Source: Candidatus Uhrbacteria bacterium (GTDB lineage: Bacteria > Patescibacteriota > Patescibacteriia > UBA9934). Taken from it: a stretch of 34,394 bases of DNA. Shown in pieces: positions 8,418-17,172 of the stretch. Made by a program: the position numbers and the translations under genes. The DNA is taken from NCBI GenBank assembly GCA_943350635.1, contig CALRAI010000010.1, positions 1 to 34,394 of the forward strand, written 5' to 3'. Positions within the stretch are counted from its first letter, which is position 1, and every line of letters begins with the position of its first letter. Below the pieces are notes generated by a model. It made no database searches. It was given only the letters and a program-made list of their open reading frames with translations, and had not been told where the DNA came from.

Positions 8418-9010
8418 ATCTCAATCTCCCCTTGTCGCAATACCACAACTTCCAATAGCGTATCGTCCCACGCAATAAGCGTAGACGGTGCGCGTTTTGG
8501 TAATTCGCCTGCATCAAAAATCACATCAGGCTGAAGCGACTCATCATTGAATCGATCGTAAATCTCTTGAGCGTTATACAACTCCGGCTCGCCGGAAATA
8601 TTCGCACTCGTGGAAACCAGCGGAACGTCAAGTGCATCGACGAGAGCATTCGCAACGTCATGACTCGATCGACGAACCGCGACTGTTTCATTCGTGAGAC
8701 ATTGCTGCGCGATCGATGAATCGTTACGCACGGGCAAAACGATATTTAATGCCCCAGGCCAGAACTTCGCCGCAAGATCGCGGAGCTCCGATCGCCACGT
8801 TACGACTCGATCGCCAAAGGAATCATTCGTCGGCAAAAGTACCGTTACACCCTTCCCTTCTGGTCGATGCTTGATTGCAAACACCCTTGCAACAGCCTCT
8901 GTGTTTGTAGCATCACATCCAATCCCATACGACGTTTCTGTGGGATACACCACCACGCCACCAGATTTCAAAACAGAAATTGCAAAATCAAGATCAGATG
9001 TGAGATGCAT
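8414..9010 (-). CDS. tsaC: L-threonylcarbamoyladenylate synthase (Sua5/YrdC/TsaC family)
   Basis: GGVVVYPTETSYGIGCDATN..., KHRPEGKGVTVLLP, STSANISGEP motifs. Confidence 0.93.
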   Translation of the reverse strand: MHLTSDLDFAISVLKSGGVVVYPTETSYGIGCDATNTEAVARVFAIKHRPEGKGVTVLLPTNDSFGDRVVTWRSELRDLAAKFWPGALNIVLPVRNDSSIAQQCLTNETVAVRRSSHDVANALVDALDVPLVSTSANISGEPELYNAQEIYDRFNDESLQPDVIFDAGELPKRAPSTLIAWDDTLLEVVVLRQGEIEI

Positions 9011-9018
9011 ACTCTTCT

Positions 9019-9048
9019 ACTGGATCCCCGCCTTCGCGAGGATGACGG
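9019..9048. repeat. REP-like palindromic intergenic element
   Basis: CTGGATCCCCGCCTTCGCGAGGATGACGG. One frame of the antisense ORF reads WIPAFARMTEM, the familiar signature of dispersed TGGATTCCCGC..GCGGGAATGACG repeats. Confidence 0.55.
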
Positions 9049-9056
9049 AAATGAAA

Positions 9057-10355
9057 TTAATTCTTTGACCAATATTCCTCCTGACGAACAAGAAGTTCGG
9101 AGGCGCGCAGTGGCTCAGCAATAACATCTTTCACCGCCTTCTCCATTCGTGCGCTTTGCGAACCTTTCACAAGAACGATATCGCCTTCTTTGATATTCGC
9201 ATCAAGCCATCTGCCCGCTTCAACACCGTCGTTCACACGAATAACGGCGGGGCTCTTCATACCAAGTCGCTCAGCCTCATCGGCAGCGGCTTGCATCTCC
9301 GATCCTGCTGCAATAAAGATATCGGCAACTTCGGCAACTTTGCGACCAACTGCGGCATGTTCTGATTCTGAATATTGTCCAAGCTCCGCCATTTTCCCAA
9401 GTACGGCAATACGCCTACTCCCAGGCCTATCCGCAGTAAATAACGCAAGCGCATCAATCGCGGCAATCGTCGATGCTGGCGCAGCATTATATGTGTCGTC
9501 CAAAATCAATGATCCTTTAATCCCAGAAAGTGGCTTCAGTCTCCCCGGAGCCGGCACAAACGATTCGCTCAACGCTTTTGCGGCAGCCTTCAAAGGAACA
9601 TCACAATGTTTTGCAACGAGTAATGCCGCAGCACAAGCAAACACCGGAGTATCGCCCAAACAATTTTTGAGCTGAAGATTCACGACTTCTCCCTCGATAT
9701 CGATAGATGCCTTCGTAATAACTGCTACATCTTCAACCGCGTAATGATCGTCGAGAATCGTTTTCACGTAAACGTCCGTAATCGTCGCCTGCCGACCTGA
9801 CTTTCCATACGTTGCCACCGGCGCGATGAATCGACCGCGCATGAGATTAATTGTTTGATCATCTGCATTCAAAATAACCAATCCATCTTCAGAAACATTA
9901 TCGCCAAGCGTTGCCTTTTCCTCTGCCAACGCACCAAAATTTGCATAGTTCGATGCGTGCACCGGGGAAATCGCTGTTAACACTCCCACATTCGGCTTTG
10001 CAATATCGCAGGAAAGCTGAATATCTCCCGGTCGATCCGCACCGTATTCTAGTACAAGATGCGTTGGAAACGTTTTCACACGCAACTGTCGCGCAAAAAG
10101 CTTTGCCCATTCCCATGCATTCTTTCCTGGACTCATTTCTCCCAGAATCGCCAACGGCACACCAAACTCGTTATTATAATTCTTGTTCGCCGTTCGCGCG
10201 TCACACGCGGACGAAAGTGCAATCGCGATTGCATTTTTTGCGCTCGTTTTTCCCACCGATCCGGTTACCGCAATCACCACCGGATGAAACCGATCAATCT
10301 GACGTTTCGCAAGTTTTTGCAATGCCTTGGCGACGAGAAGCTTCATATGAAACAA
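9057..10355 (-). CDS. murF: UDP-N-acetylmuramoyl-tripeptide-D-alanyl-D-alanine ligase (MurF family)
   Basis: VVIAVTGSVGKTSAKNAIAIAL P-loop, NKNYNNEFGVPLAIL, LEYGADRPGDI, DDTYNAAPAS, LGKMAELG motifs. Confidence 0.93.
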   Translation of the reverse strand: MFHMKLLVAKALQKLAKRQIDRFHPVVIAVTGSVGKTSAKNAIAIALSSACDARTANKNYNNEFGVPLAILGEMSPGKNAWEWAKLFARQLRVKTFPTHLVLEYGADRPGDIQLSCDIAKPNVGVLTAISPVHASNYANFGALAEEKATLGDNVSEDGLVILNADDQTINLMRGRFIAPVATYGKSGRQATITDVYVKTILDDHYAVEDVAVITKASIDIEGEVVNLQLKNCLGDTPVFACAAALLVAKHCDVPLKAAAKALSESFVPAPGRLKPLSGIKGSLILDDTYNAAPASTIAAIDALALFTADRPGSRRIAVLGKMAELGQYSESEHAAVGRKVAEVADIFIAAGSEMQAAADEAERLGMKSPAVIRVNDGVEAGRWLDANIKEGDIVLVKGSQSARMEKAVKDVIAEPLRASELLVRQEEYWSKN

Positions 10356-10367
10356 GTGTAAACGAAC

Positions 10368-12350
10368 TTAGCGAGTCGGTGCAATGCGATAGTATCGCAT
10401 CAAAAACTTGGCAATATCACCAAAAATTGGCGCTGCAGTACTTTCTGCCCATGCCACACCAAGCGCAGACGATGTTTTTGGGTTTTCTAACTTGACGATC
10501 ATGGCAAACTTTGGATCCTCCACCGGACCAAAGCCAGAAAACGATGCGTTAAACGCTGTTTCCGAATATCCACCATCTTGAGCGATTTGTGCAGTTCCAG
10601 TTTTCCCCGCAATCCAATATCCCGGAACCTTTGCGCGTTTTCCGTGACCGTTTTCCACAACAGATACGAGCATCCCCGCTACAGTCACCGACGTTTTTGC
10701 ATCAATAACCTGACGAACCTTTTTCGCGGACATTGTATCAATCGTGCCATCTGCATACCGCATTTCATCCACCACTTGCGGCACCATAAGCGCTCCACCA
10801 TTCGCAAGCGCTGCATATCCCATAGCAATCTGAAGCGGCGTTACCGTAATACCCTGACCAAAGCTTGCCGTACCGGCATACACCAAACCAGACTGATCCA
10901 AACTCGCCACCGTTCCCGGTACTTCTGTGTTTAACGGAATTCCCGTCAATGTTCCAAATCCGAAATTTTTAATATATTGCGCAAAGGTATCTTTCCCCGT
11001 TTGTTTCATTGCGTACACCATCGCCGTGTTCACAGACTCTTCCAATCCTTGCGTTATGGTGATTCTTCCATACGATTTATCCAGCGCGTTTCGAATGGTT
11101 CGATCGTCTAATTGCACAAAACCAACGTCTTCAAAAAAAGTGTTCGGCATAATAACACCAGTATCAACACCAGCCGCAATAGTAAACGGCTTAAAAATAG
11201 AACCCGGTTCAAATGGCGTAAAAATAGCTTGATTATTGTACGTGGAAATTTCATCAATGTTTGAATATTCGTCAGGGTCAAAATCCGGTGTACCACACAT
11301 TGCCAAAACTCTTCCCGTTGACGGTTCAATAATGACCAACACTCCACTATCAGCGTTATATTCTGCCACACCGTCGCGAAGCATTTTACATGCGGTGTAT
11401 TGCACTGTGCGATCCAAGGAAAGTACTAACGATCCGCCGTCGATTGCCGGAGTATACGCTCGATTCCCCACACCAATCCACGAACCATTCACGTCTGCTT
11501 GCGACGATATCTCTCCCGCTTTCCCTGCAAGAAAATCGTTAAAATACGCCTCTATTCCATATTGACCAATAGGATTATTTTCCGCATCTTTACCCAAAAA
11601 TCCCAACACCTGCCCACCAAAACCTTTTTCTGGATACGAACGCGAATCCTTAAGAATATAGGAAATGCCAGCAATCTTCTCTACAAGCAAACGATCCAGA
11701 GACTCAGCATCTACACCTTGCGCAACAGGCTCGTAGGGATCGTCGTGCTTGCCCAAACGTACAATAAGATCGCCGATCTTCTTTACTGCAGCGTCCTCTG
11801 CTACACAGGCGTCAGATTCAACGGGAACAGGAACGCCAACAATAGAATCAACGATGCCCTCAGTCATGACATCTGGAACAGTGAGTACTACAGAATCCGC
11901 AACAGGTGTTGGCGCAGCACAAGTATTCAATACCCGAAGCGATTCTGCTTCGTCATGCTTTCCTTGCGACTCAAGACTCGCGATAAGCGCATATCGATCA
12001 TACGCATCGACACCATCCCAACCCAACGCTCGCGCAATCCGCTTTCCCGCATCAGTTGCATCCACAATATTTCGCGGATCTGCGGTAACCACAGCACGCG
12101 GCTCATTCGTCGCAACATCGTAAGCAATATCGTCGTCAAAGTCGTACACCGTAATCTTTCCCCGCTCTGGAACAAGCTCCTCATACAAAGAGTATTTTCC
12201 ATTCGCAATGTCCTGATAAAACTGCGCCGAAACCACCTGGAGTACGAATAACCGAATCCAAATAATACTAAATGACGCAAAAAGAACTCCGCGGAGGATG
12301 CGAAGTCTTTTGCTATACACACTTTGATCGCGATCATGGCGGGAAACCAT
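10368..12350 (-). CDS. Penicillin-binding protein transpeptidase (FtsI/PBP2 type)
   Basis: N-terminal TM segment, PGSIFKPF (SxxK), EESVNTAM (SxN), GKTGTAQ (KTG) motifs. Confidence 0.93.
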   Translation of the reverse strand: MVSRHDRDQSVYSKRLRILRGVLFASFSIIWIRLFVLQVVSAQFYQDIANGKYSLYEELVPERGKITVYDFDDDIAYDVATNEPRAVVTADPRNIVDATDAGKRIARALGWDGVDAYDRYALIASLESQGKHDEAESLRVLNTCAAPTPVADSVVLTVPDVMTEGIVDSIVGVPVPVESDACVAEDAAVKKIGDLIVRLGKHDDPYEPVAQGVDAESLDRLLVEKIAGISYILKDSRSYPEKGFGGQVLGFLGKDAENNPIGQYGIEAYFNDFLAGKAGEISSQADVNGSWIGVGNRAYTPAIDGGSLVLSLDRTVQYTACKMLRDGVAEYNADSGVLVIIEPSTGRVLAMCGTPDFDPDEYSNIDEISTYNNQAIFTPFEPGSIFKPFTIAAGVDTGVIMPNTFFEDVGFVQLDDRTIRNALDKSYGRITITQGLEESVNTAMVYAMKQTGKDTFAQYIKNFGFGTLTGIPLNTEVPGTVASLDQSGLVYAGTASFGQGITVTPLQIAMGYAALANGGALMVPQVVDEMRYADGTIDTMSAKKVRQVIDAKTSVTVAGMLVSVVENGHGKRAKVPGYWIAGKTGTAQIAQDGGYSETAFNASFSGFGPVEDPKFAMIVKLENPKTSSALGVAWAESTAAPIFGDIAKFLMRYYRIAPTR

Positions 12351-12364
12351 GACGATAGTATACC

Positions 12365-12868
12365 TTATGCCTCCTGAATTTCCTCTTCGGTAACTACCAT
12401 TCCAAAAGAAACTGTTGTATCGCCATTCCCCTCGTCCGTCGTTAAACGAATGCGACGACCATCGGAATTTTCAAACTCACGGAATACATATGTCGTTGCA
12501 GTTTCATCGTCCTTCAGAGCTGCCGAACCTTCATATGAAAATTCGTAATCATTTCCACCGTACACCACAACATCATCTTCCGGCTCCAATTCTTCATCGA
12601 TATCCTCAAATTGCATAATTTCTTCACTCCCAGGATCCACCGAAAGCCACATACCAGCATCGCCGTATGCCCAAAATACATTCTCCCCCGTGTCTAGCAC
12701 TGCTGTTTCCAAGGAACGCACATGAAATGTTTTATCACGAACAATAATGCCAGAATCAGCCTGTAATGCAGCAACAATCTCGGAAATCATCATAGAAAGG
12801 ATTAGTGGAACATCAGTATCCGAAAACATTATACTCGGCGTTTTACTGATCAAGCCCCGAGTATCCAC
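12365..12868 (-). CDS. Small acidic hypothetical protein
   Basis: ORF between the PBP and cobO on the same strand. Start is uncertain; an internal Met (MMISEIVAALQADSGI) is possible. Confidence 0.6.
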   Translation of the reverse strand: MDTRGLISKTPSIMFSDTDVPLILSMMISEIVAALQADSGIIVRDKTFHVRSLETAVLDTGENVFWAYGDAGMWLSVDPGSEEIMQFEDIDEELEPEDDVVVYGGNDYEFSYEGSAALKDDETATTYVFREFENSDGRRIRLTTDEGNGDTTVSFGMVVTEEEIQEA

Positions 12869-12877
12869 AGAATCCCA

Positions 12878-13465
12878 TTAATAATCAAGTCCCTCCCGTG
12901 CTTGTACGCCAGAATAGAAGTAATGTCGCTGTAATTGCATCTCTGTCACAAGATGAGCTGCATCGATGAACTCTTGCGCCGGATTGCGACCAGTAAGAAT
13001 AATCTCGACATTCTCGCCCTTCGCCTGTAGCGCTTCAAGAACCGATTCAACCGAAAGCATTCCAAGATTCTGCGTGGAATTGATCTCATCAAGAATCACC
13101 AAATCGTACTCCCCCGACATCATCGCCGCTTTTGCAACACCGATCCCTTTCGCGGCTTCGACACGATCCTCATCCGTAATAGAAAAATCAAACCGATTCG
13201 TCACCGGATCAATCCTATCGCGCCCCGTTGCAACGTAATCGATTCCTTCAATCTGATCGATAATACATCGCTCACTGTAGTGCGTCGTGCCACCCTTATC
13301 AAAGTACACGATCAACACCCTCTTCCCCGCCCCAGCACATCGCACCGCTTGTCCAAGTGCTGCCGTCGTCTTCCCCTTTCCATGACCATGAATGAGCTGA
13401 ATCAACCCATAGCCTTGCCGTCCCTTAATCCGCTCATCAAGAATAGGTTTTTGGGAATCGGTCAT
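12878..13465 (-). CDS. cobO: Corrinoid (cob(I)yrinic acid a,c-diamide) adenosyltransferase, CobO/BtuR type
   Basis: GLIQLIHGHGKGKTTAALGQAVRCAGAGKRVLIVYFDKGG, DLVILDEIN, ILTGRNPAQEFIDAAHLVTEM. Start set at MTDSQKP (13465). Confidence 0.93.
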   Translation of the reverse strand: MTDSQKPILDERIKGRQGYGLIQLIHGHGKGKTTAALGQAVRCAGAGKRVLIVYFDKGGTTHYSERCIIDQIEGIDYVATGRDRIDPVTNRFDFSITDEDRVEAAKGIGVAKAAMMSGEYDLVILDEINSTQNLGMLSVESVLEALQAKGENVEIILTGRNPAQEFIDAAHLVTEMQLQRHYFYSGVQAREGLDY

Positions 13466-13511
13466 ACGAAACACAGACCCTAGACGGAATTCTCTATGGA
13501 AGTCCGTCATT

Positions 13512-13521
13512 ATACTTATGG
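13512..13521 (-). promoter_or_regulatory. Perfect -10 box TATAAT for cobO (minus strand)
   Basis: The minus strand reads CCATAAGTATAATGACGG about 50 nt upstream of the cobO ATG. Confidence 0.45.
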
Positions 13522-13538
13522 AGGAACGTAGCGAACTA

Positions 13539-13669
13539 TTCAACGGGTGGCATCGCGGGAGGCCCCCATACGGCGCGCAGCTCGCACAGCACAAAGACGA
13601 TGATCTCGCCTAAACCCCACGTGCGAGTCGAGCACAGTAATGGGGTCCGCGGTGACAGGACCCGTTGAA
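13539..13669. ncRNA. Candidate structured RNA element (strand unresolved) between nrdJ and cobO
   Basis: 10 bp closing stem TTCAACGGGT (13539-13548)/ACCCGTTGAA (13660-13669). Nested stems on the minus reading: CGCGG/CCGCG, CCCCAT/ATGGGG, CTCGCAC/GTGCGAG, GGCGA/TCGTC. GC-rich relative to surroundings. Confidence 0.5.
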
Positions 13670-13717
13670 GAGCGGAGCGAAGAGATATTTTTACCCGAGT
13701 CGCCACGAAGCGGAGCT

Positions 13718-16700
13718 TCAGGAGCATCCACTAGTTGACCCACAGTTCAAACATTTATAACACGCAGCGTTACGCACCATAATGTTACCGCACGTGTCGC
13801 AGGCCGGAGCATCAGCGGTGTTATTGAACGTCGATGTTAACGACGTTTTTTGAGGCGCAGTGCCAGGGGTCATTGTAGGATTTGCATCGGAGGCTGTAGC
13901 GAAAATCGTAGGTTGAAGTTCTGTTGTTACTCCAGAGTCAACCGAATGATCCGCAGTAATCGCATCGCTGATTGCCGGCACAACATTAATCCCAACCGCG
14001 ATCTGTTCTTGTGGCGAGAGGAACTTCAGCGCCATCCAGCGGAAGATGTAATCCACGATGGACTTTGCAATGCGGATGTTCGGATTGTTCGTGAATCCCG
14101 ATGGTTCAAAGCGCATGTGCACGAACTTATTCACAAGCACCTGGATAGGCACGCCGTATTGCAAACCAATAGACACCGACGTTGCGAACGCATCCATCAA
14201 ACCGCTAATCACCGATCCTTCCTTTGCCATGGTAATGAACATCTCCCCCGGCGCACCGTCGTCGTACAAACCAACGGTAATAAATCCTTTGTGTCCACCA
14301 ACCAAAAACTTATGGTTAATCGCTCGACGTTCATCTGGCAATCGGCGACGACGAGGCGCGTTATCAGATACTGATGCAACTTTCACCGTAGGAATTACCG
14401 TTTCGTGCGCCTTTCCAGAATCCTTCTCCTTACTCGTCGTAAGCGCTTGCTGACGCTTGCTTCCGTCCCGATAAATCGCAATCGCTTTCAGACCCATTTT
14501 CCAGCCCTCCATGTATACCTTTTCAATCTCCTCGACACTCGCCTCATTTGGCATGTTCACCGTTTTGCTGATTGCTCCAGAAATAAATGGCTGCACTGCG
14601 GCCATCATACGAAGATGTCCCATATAATGAATCGAGCGAACGCCATTTTTTGCCTTAAATGCACAATCAAATACCGGAAGATGCTCCGGCTTCACCAATG
14701 GTGCGCCCTCAATAGTGTCCTGCTTGTCGATAAAATCAAGAATATCCTTTCGCTCCGCATCGCTATATCCCAATCGCGTTAGCGCTTCAGGAACCGTCTG
14801 GTTCACCATTTTCAACATACCGCCACCCACCAACCACTTGTATTTCACAATGGCAATATCTGGTTCAATTCCTGTGGTGTCACAGTCCATCAAGAACGCA
14901 ATGGTTCCCGTTGGAGCCAACACGGAAATTTGCGCATTACGCAACCCATGATTCTCGCCACGCTCTATCACCGCATCCCACGAAGCCTTTGCTGCTGCCG
15001 CAATATCCGCCGGCAAGCTTTCCATGTTCATAGCGTAGCTCGCATCACGGTGCATACGCATCACCTCCATGCATGGTTGCTTGTTCAGTTCAAAAGCCGT
15101 AAACGCGCCAAGTTTTTCTGCAATCTCCGCACTTTGCTCATACGTGCATCCCGAAAGCAGCGACATAATTCCTCCGGCAATATTCCGACCCTCATCCGAA
15201 TCGTACGCAACACCACGGCTCATCAACAACGCACCAAGGTTTGCGAACCCAATACCAAGCGGACGGAAATCATGGCTATTCTGCTCAATGGCTGGCGTAG
15301 GGTAGCTCGAATTTCCTACCGCAATTTCCATAGCGGTAATCATCACCTTTGCGGCATGAATAAACGACGGCACATCAAATTCCATCACACCATTCACCTC
15401 TTTGCGGAACTTCATCAAGTTTAAGGAAGACAAATTGCATGCCGTGTCGTCCAAGAACATATACTCCGAACACGGATTGCTCGCATTAATACGATCCGTA
15501 TTTTTGGACGTGTGCCAACGGTTCACCGTCGTATCGTACTGAATACCAGGATCCCCACACTGCCACGCGCATTCTGCCATTTTATGCATCACCTCACGCG
15601 CCTTAAACACCAAAGAAGGCTTTCCCGTCGTCACCTCATGTGTTACCCACTCTCCATCATTTTCCACCGCACGCATAAAGTCGTCTGTAACACGCACGGA
15701 ATTGTTGGCATTCTGGAAGTAGATGGATCCATACGCCTCACCATCCATGCCGCTGTCGTAACCTGCATCCACCAATGTCCATGCTTTACGCTCTTCCTTT
15801 GCCTTACACTCAATGAACGTCATGATGTCTGGATGTCCAACGTTCAAGATAACCATTTTTGCGGCACGACGCGTTTTCCCACCAGACTTCACAATACCCG
15901 CAAAAGAATCGAGACCCTTCATGAAGCTCACCGGCCCAGACGATTTTCCATTGCTGCCTCCAAGGTATTCCTGCGACGATCGTAAGTTCGAAAGGTTCGA
16001 TCCTGTTCCAGATCCCTGCTTGAACAGCATGCTTTCCGTAGCAGTAAGATGCAAAATGGAACGCATGTCGTCCTCCACACTATTAATAAAGCACGCAGAG
16101 CATTGTGGATGCGGATTAATGCCCACATTGAACCATACCGGCGAGTTGAACGCCGCCATTTGATTAACGAGAATCCACGTGAGTTCATCCTCAAACACTT
16201 GCGCGTCCTTTGCAGTTGCAAAATACCCATCCTTCCGGCCCCAGTTCGCCATGGTTACCGAAACACGACTCATCAATTGCTTCATTGATGTCTCTCGTTC
16301 TGGCGTACCCACTTTTCCGCGAAAATACTTCTGCGCCACGATGTTGACCGACGTCTGGCTCCACGTACTCGGTACATCAATATCTTTTTGTTCGAAAACT
16401 ACCGCACCCTTTTCGTTGGTAATACTTGCAGTGCGCTTCTCCCACGTAAGTAAATCGTACGGGTGAACACCTTCTTTCGTAAAATACCGATTCATCAGAA
16501 TTCCTTTCCCATACTTTTCACCAACAGTGACAACATCCGCTTTTCGATACTGCAAATATACTCGAGCAACATGCACCAAATTATTATCAATCAACGCAAC
16601 AGCAGTCATTTCGCGAATCATGCTCGTGGTTGGCGTACTATGACCATCGAAGCGGCGTTGAATACGGGAAAGTACATGACCAGTAATGCGGTCAACATAG

Positions 16701-16897
16701 CGCGGAAGATCCTTTTCCTTAAATCCCGCAGCAAGCAAGGAATTCACAACAGACAAGCGCAGCGCATCAGCAGAAAATGCCGCATGAGTTCCGGAACGTT
16801 TCACTACTTCTTTTACCGATGTCATGTAGCCGTACACTGCTCCAGCGATATCGACAGAGCGTTCCTTTACCGAAGCAGTTGCAAGAGTTGCTGGCAT
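13718..16897 (-). CDS. nrdJ: Vitamin B12-dependent (class II) ribonucleoside-diphosphate reductase
   Basis: N-terminal ATP-cone-like segment; FNSPVWFNVG, FKQGSGTGSNLSNLRSS, NPCSEYMFLDDTACNLSSLNL, PTGTIAFLMDCDTTGIEPDIAIVKYKWLVGGG; C-terminal Cys-rich CDTCGN..CYKCLNCGSTSGCS. Start set at MPATLATASVKERSV (16897). Confidence 0.95.
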   Translation of the reverse strand: MPATLATASVKERSVDIAGAVYGYMTSVKEVVKRSGTHAAFSADALRLSVVNSLLAAGFKEKDLPRYVDRITGHVLSRIQRRFDGHSTPTTSMIREMTAVALIDNNLVHVARVYLQYRKADVVTVGEKYGKGILMNRYFTKEGVHPYDLLTWEKRTASITNEKGAVVFEQKDIDVPSTWSQTSVNIVAQKYFRGKVGTPERETSMKQLMSRVSVTMANWGRKDGYFATAKDAQVFEDELTWILVNQMAAFNSPVWFNVGINPHPQCSACFINSVEDDMRSILHLTATESMLFKQGSGTGSNLSNLRSSQEYLGGSNGKSSGPVSFMKGLDSFAGIVKSGGKTRRAAKMVILNVGHPDIMTFIECKAKEERKAWTLVDAGYDSGMDGEAYGSIYFQNANNSVRVTDDFMRAVENDGEWVTHEVTTGKPSLVFKAREVMHKMAECAWQCGDPGIQYDTTVNRWHTSKNTDRINASNPCSEYMFLDDTACNLSSLNLMKFRKEVNGVMEFDVPSFIHAAKVMITAMEIAVGNSSYPTPAIEQNSHDFRPLGIGFANLGALLMSRGVAYDSDEGRNIAGGIMSLLSGCTYEQSAEIAEKLGAFTAFELNKQPCMEVMRMHRDASYAMNMESLPADIAAAAKASWDAVIERGENHGLRNAQISVLAPTGTIAFLMDCDTTGIEPDIAIVKYKWLVGGGMLKMVNQTVPEALTRLGYSDAERKDILDFIDKQDTIEGAPLVKPEHLPVFDCAFKAKNGVRSIHYMGHLRMMAAVQPFISGAISKTVNMPNEASVEEIEKVYMEGWKMGLKAIAIYRDGSKRQQALTTSKEKDSGKAHETVIPTVKVASVSDNAPRRRRLPDERRAINHKFLVGGHKGFITVGLYDDGAPGEMFITMAKEGSVISGLMDAFATSVSIGLQYGVPIQVLVNKFVHMRFEPSGFTNNPNIRIAKSIVDYIFRWMALKFLSPQEQIAVGINVVPAISDAITADHSVDSGVTTELQPTIFATASDANPTMTPGTAPQKTSLTSTFNNTADAPACDTCGNIMVRNAACYKCLNCGSTSGCS

Positions 16898-16942
16898 AAA
16901 GCAAAACGAAATTAAAGAAGAGTTCACGTCGAAATTTGAGAT

Positions 16943-16974
16943 AAAAAAATCCCAGTAGAAGAATCTGGGCGATT
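16943..16974 (-). terminator. Attenuator-like hairpin in the nrdJ 5' leader
   Basis: The minus strand reads AATCGCCCAGATTCTTCTACTGGGATTTTTTT: stem AATC(g)CCCAG/CTGGGATT followed by T7, upstream of the nrdJ start. Confidence 0.4.
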
Positions 16975-16992
16975 CCTCATATCGACGACGCA

Positions 16993-17040
16993 ACACAATC
17001 GCTTGTGGTGCATTTGCGAGTATAGCACTACATCTAGTGG
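16993..17040 (-). promoter_or_regulatory. Tandem NrdR-box-like operators flanking a -10 element of nrdJ
   Basis: ACACAATCGCTTGTGG (16993-17008) and GCACTACATCTAGTGG (17025-17040), 32 bp start to start. Minus-strand -10 TATACT (17019-17024) lies between them. Confidence 0.75.
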
Positions 17041-17172
17041 TGCGACGTTTTCCGAACAGTAAAAAAGTGGATAACAGCCTTGCAGTTTTCTGACGGAAAA
17101 AAATACAAGAAAAATCACTCTGCCCGTCAAAAATCTGCGCAGTCAAGGGAAGATATCCCCGGGGATAACTCT

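Noticed and set aside
13539-13669. Calling the nrdJ-cobO element a canonical cobalamin riboswitch, 6S, SRP RNA, RNase P RNA or tmRNA
   Set aside because: Looked for the conserved cores of each on both strands and could not find a convincing match, so it is left unassigned.
13536-13743. Short minus-strand ORFs in the nrdJ-cobO gap
   Set aside because: Two overlapping frames are both open only because the region is GC-rich. Extensive base-pairing favours a structured nucleic-acid element over coding.
13718-16897. Intein in NrdJ
   Set aside because: The reading is continuous through the conserved RNR motifs, with no intein-type splice blocks (Cys/Ser start, HN-Cys end) noticed.
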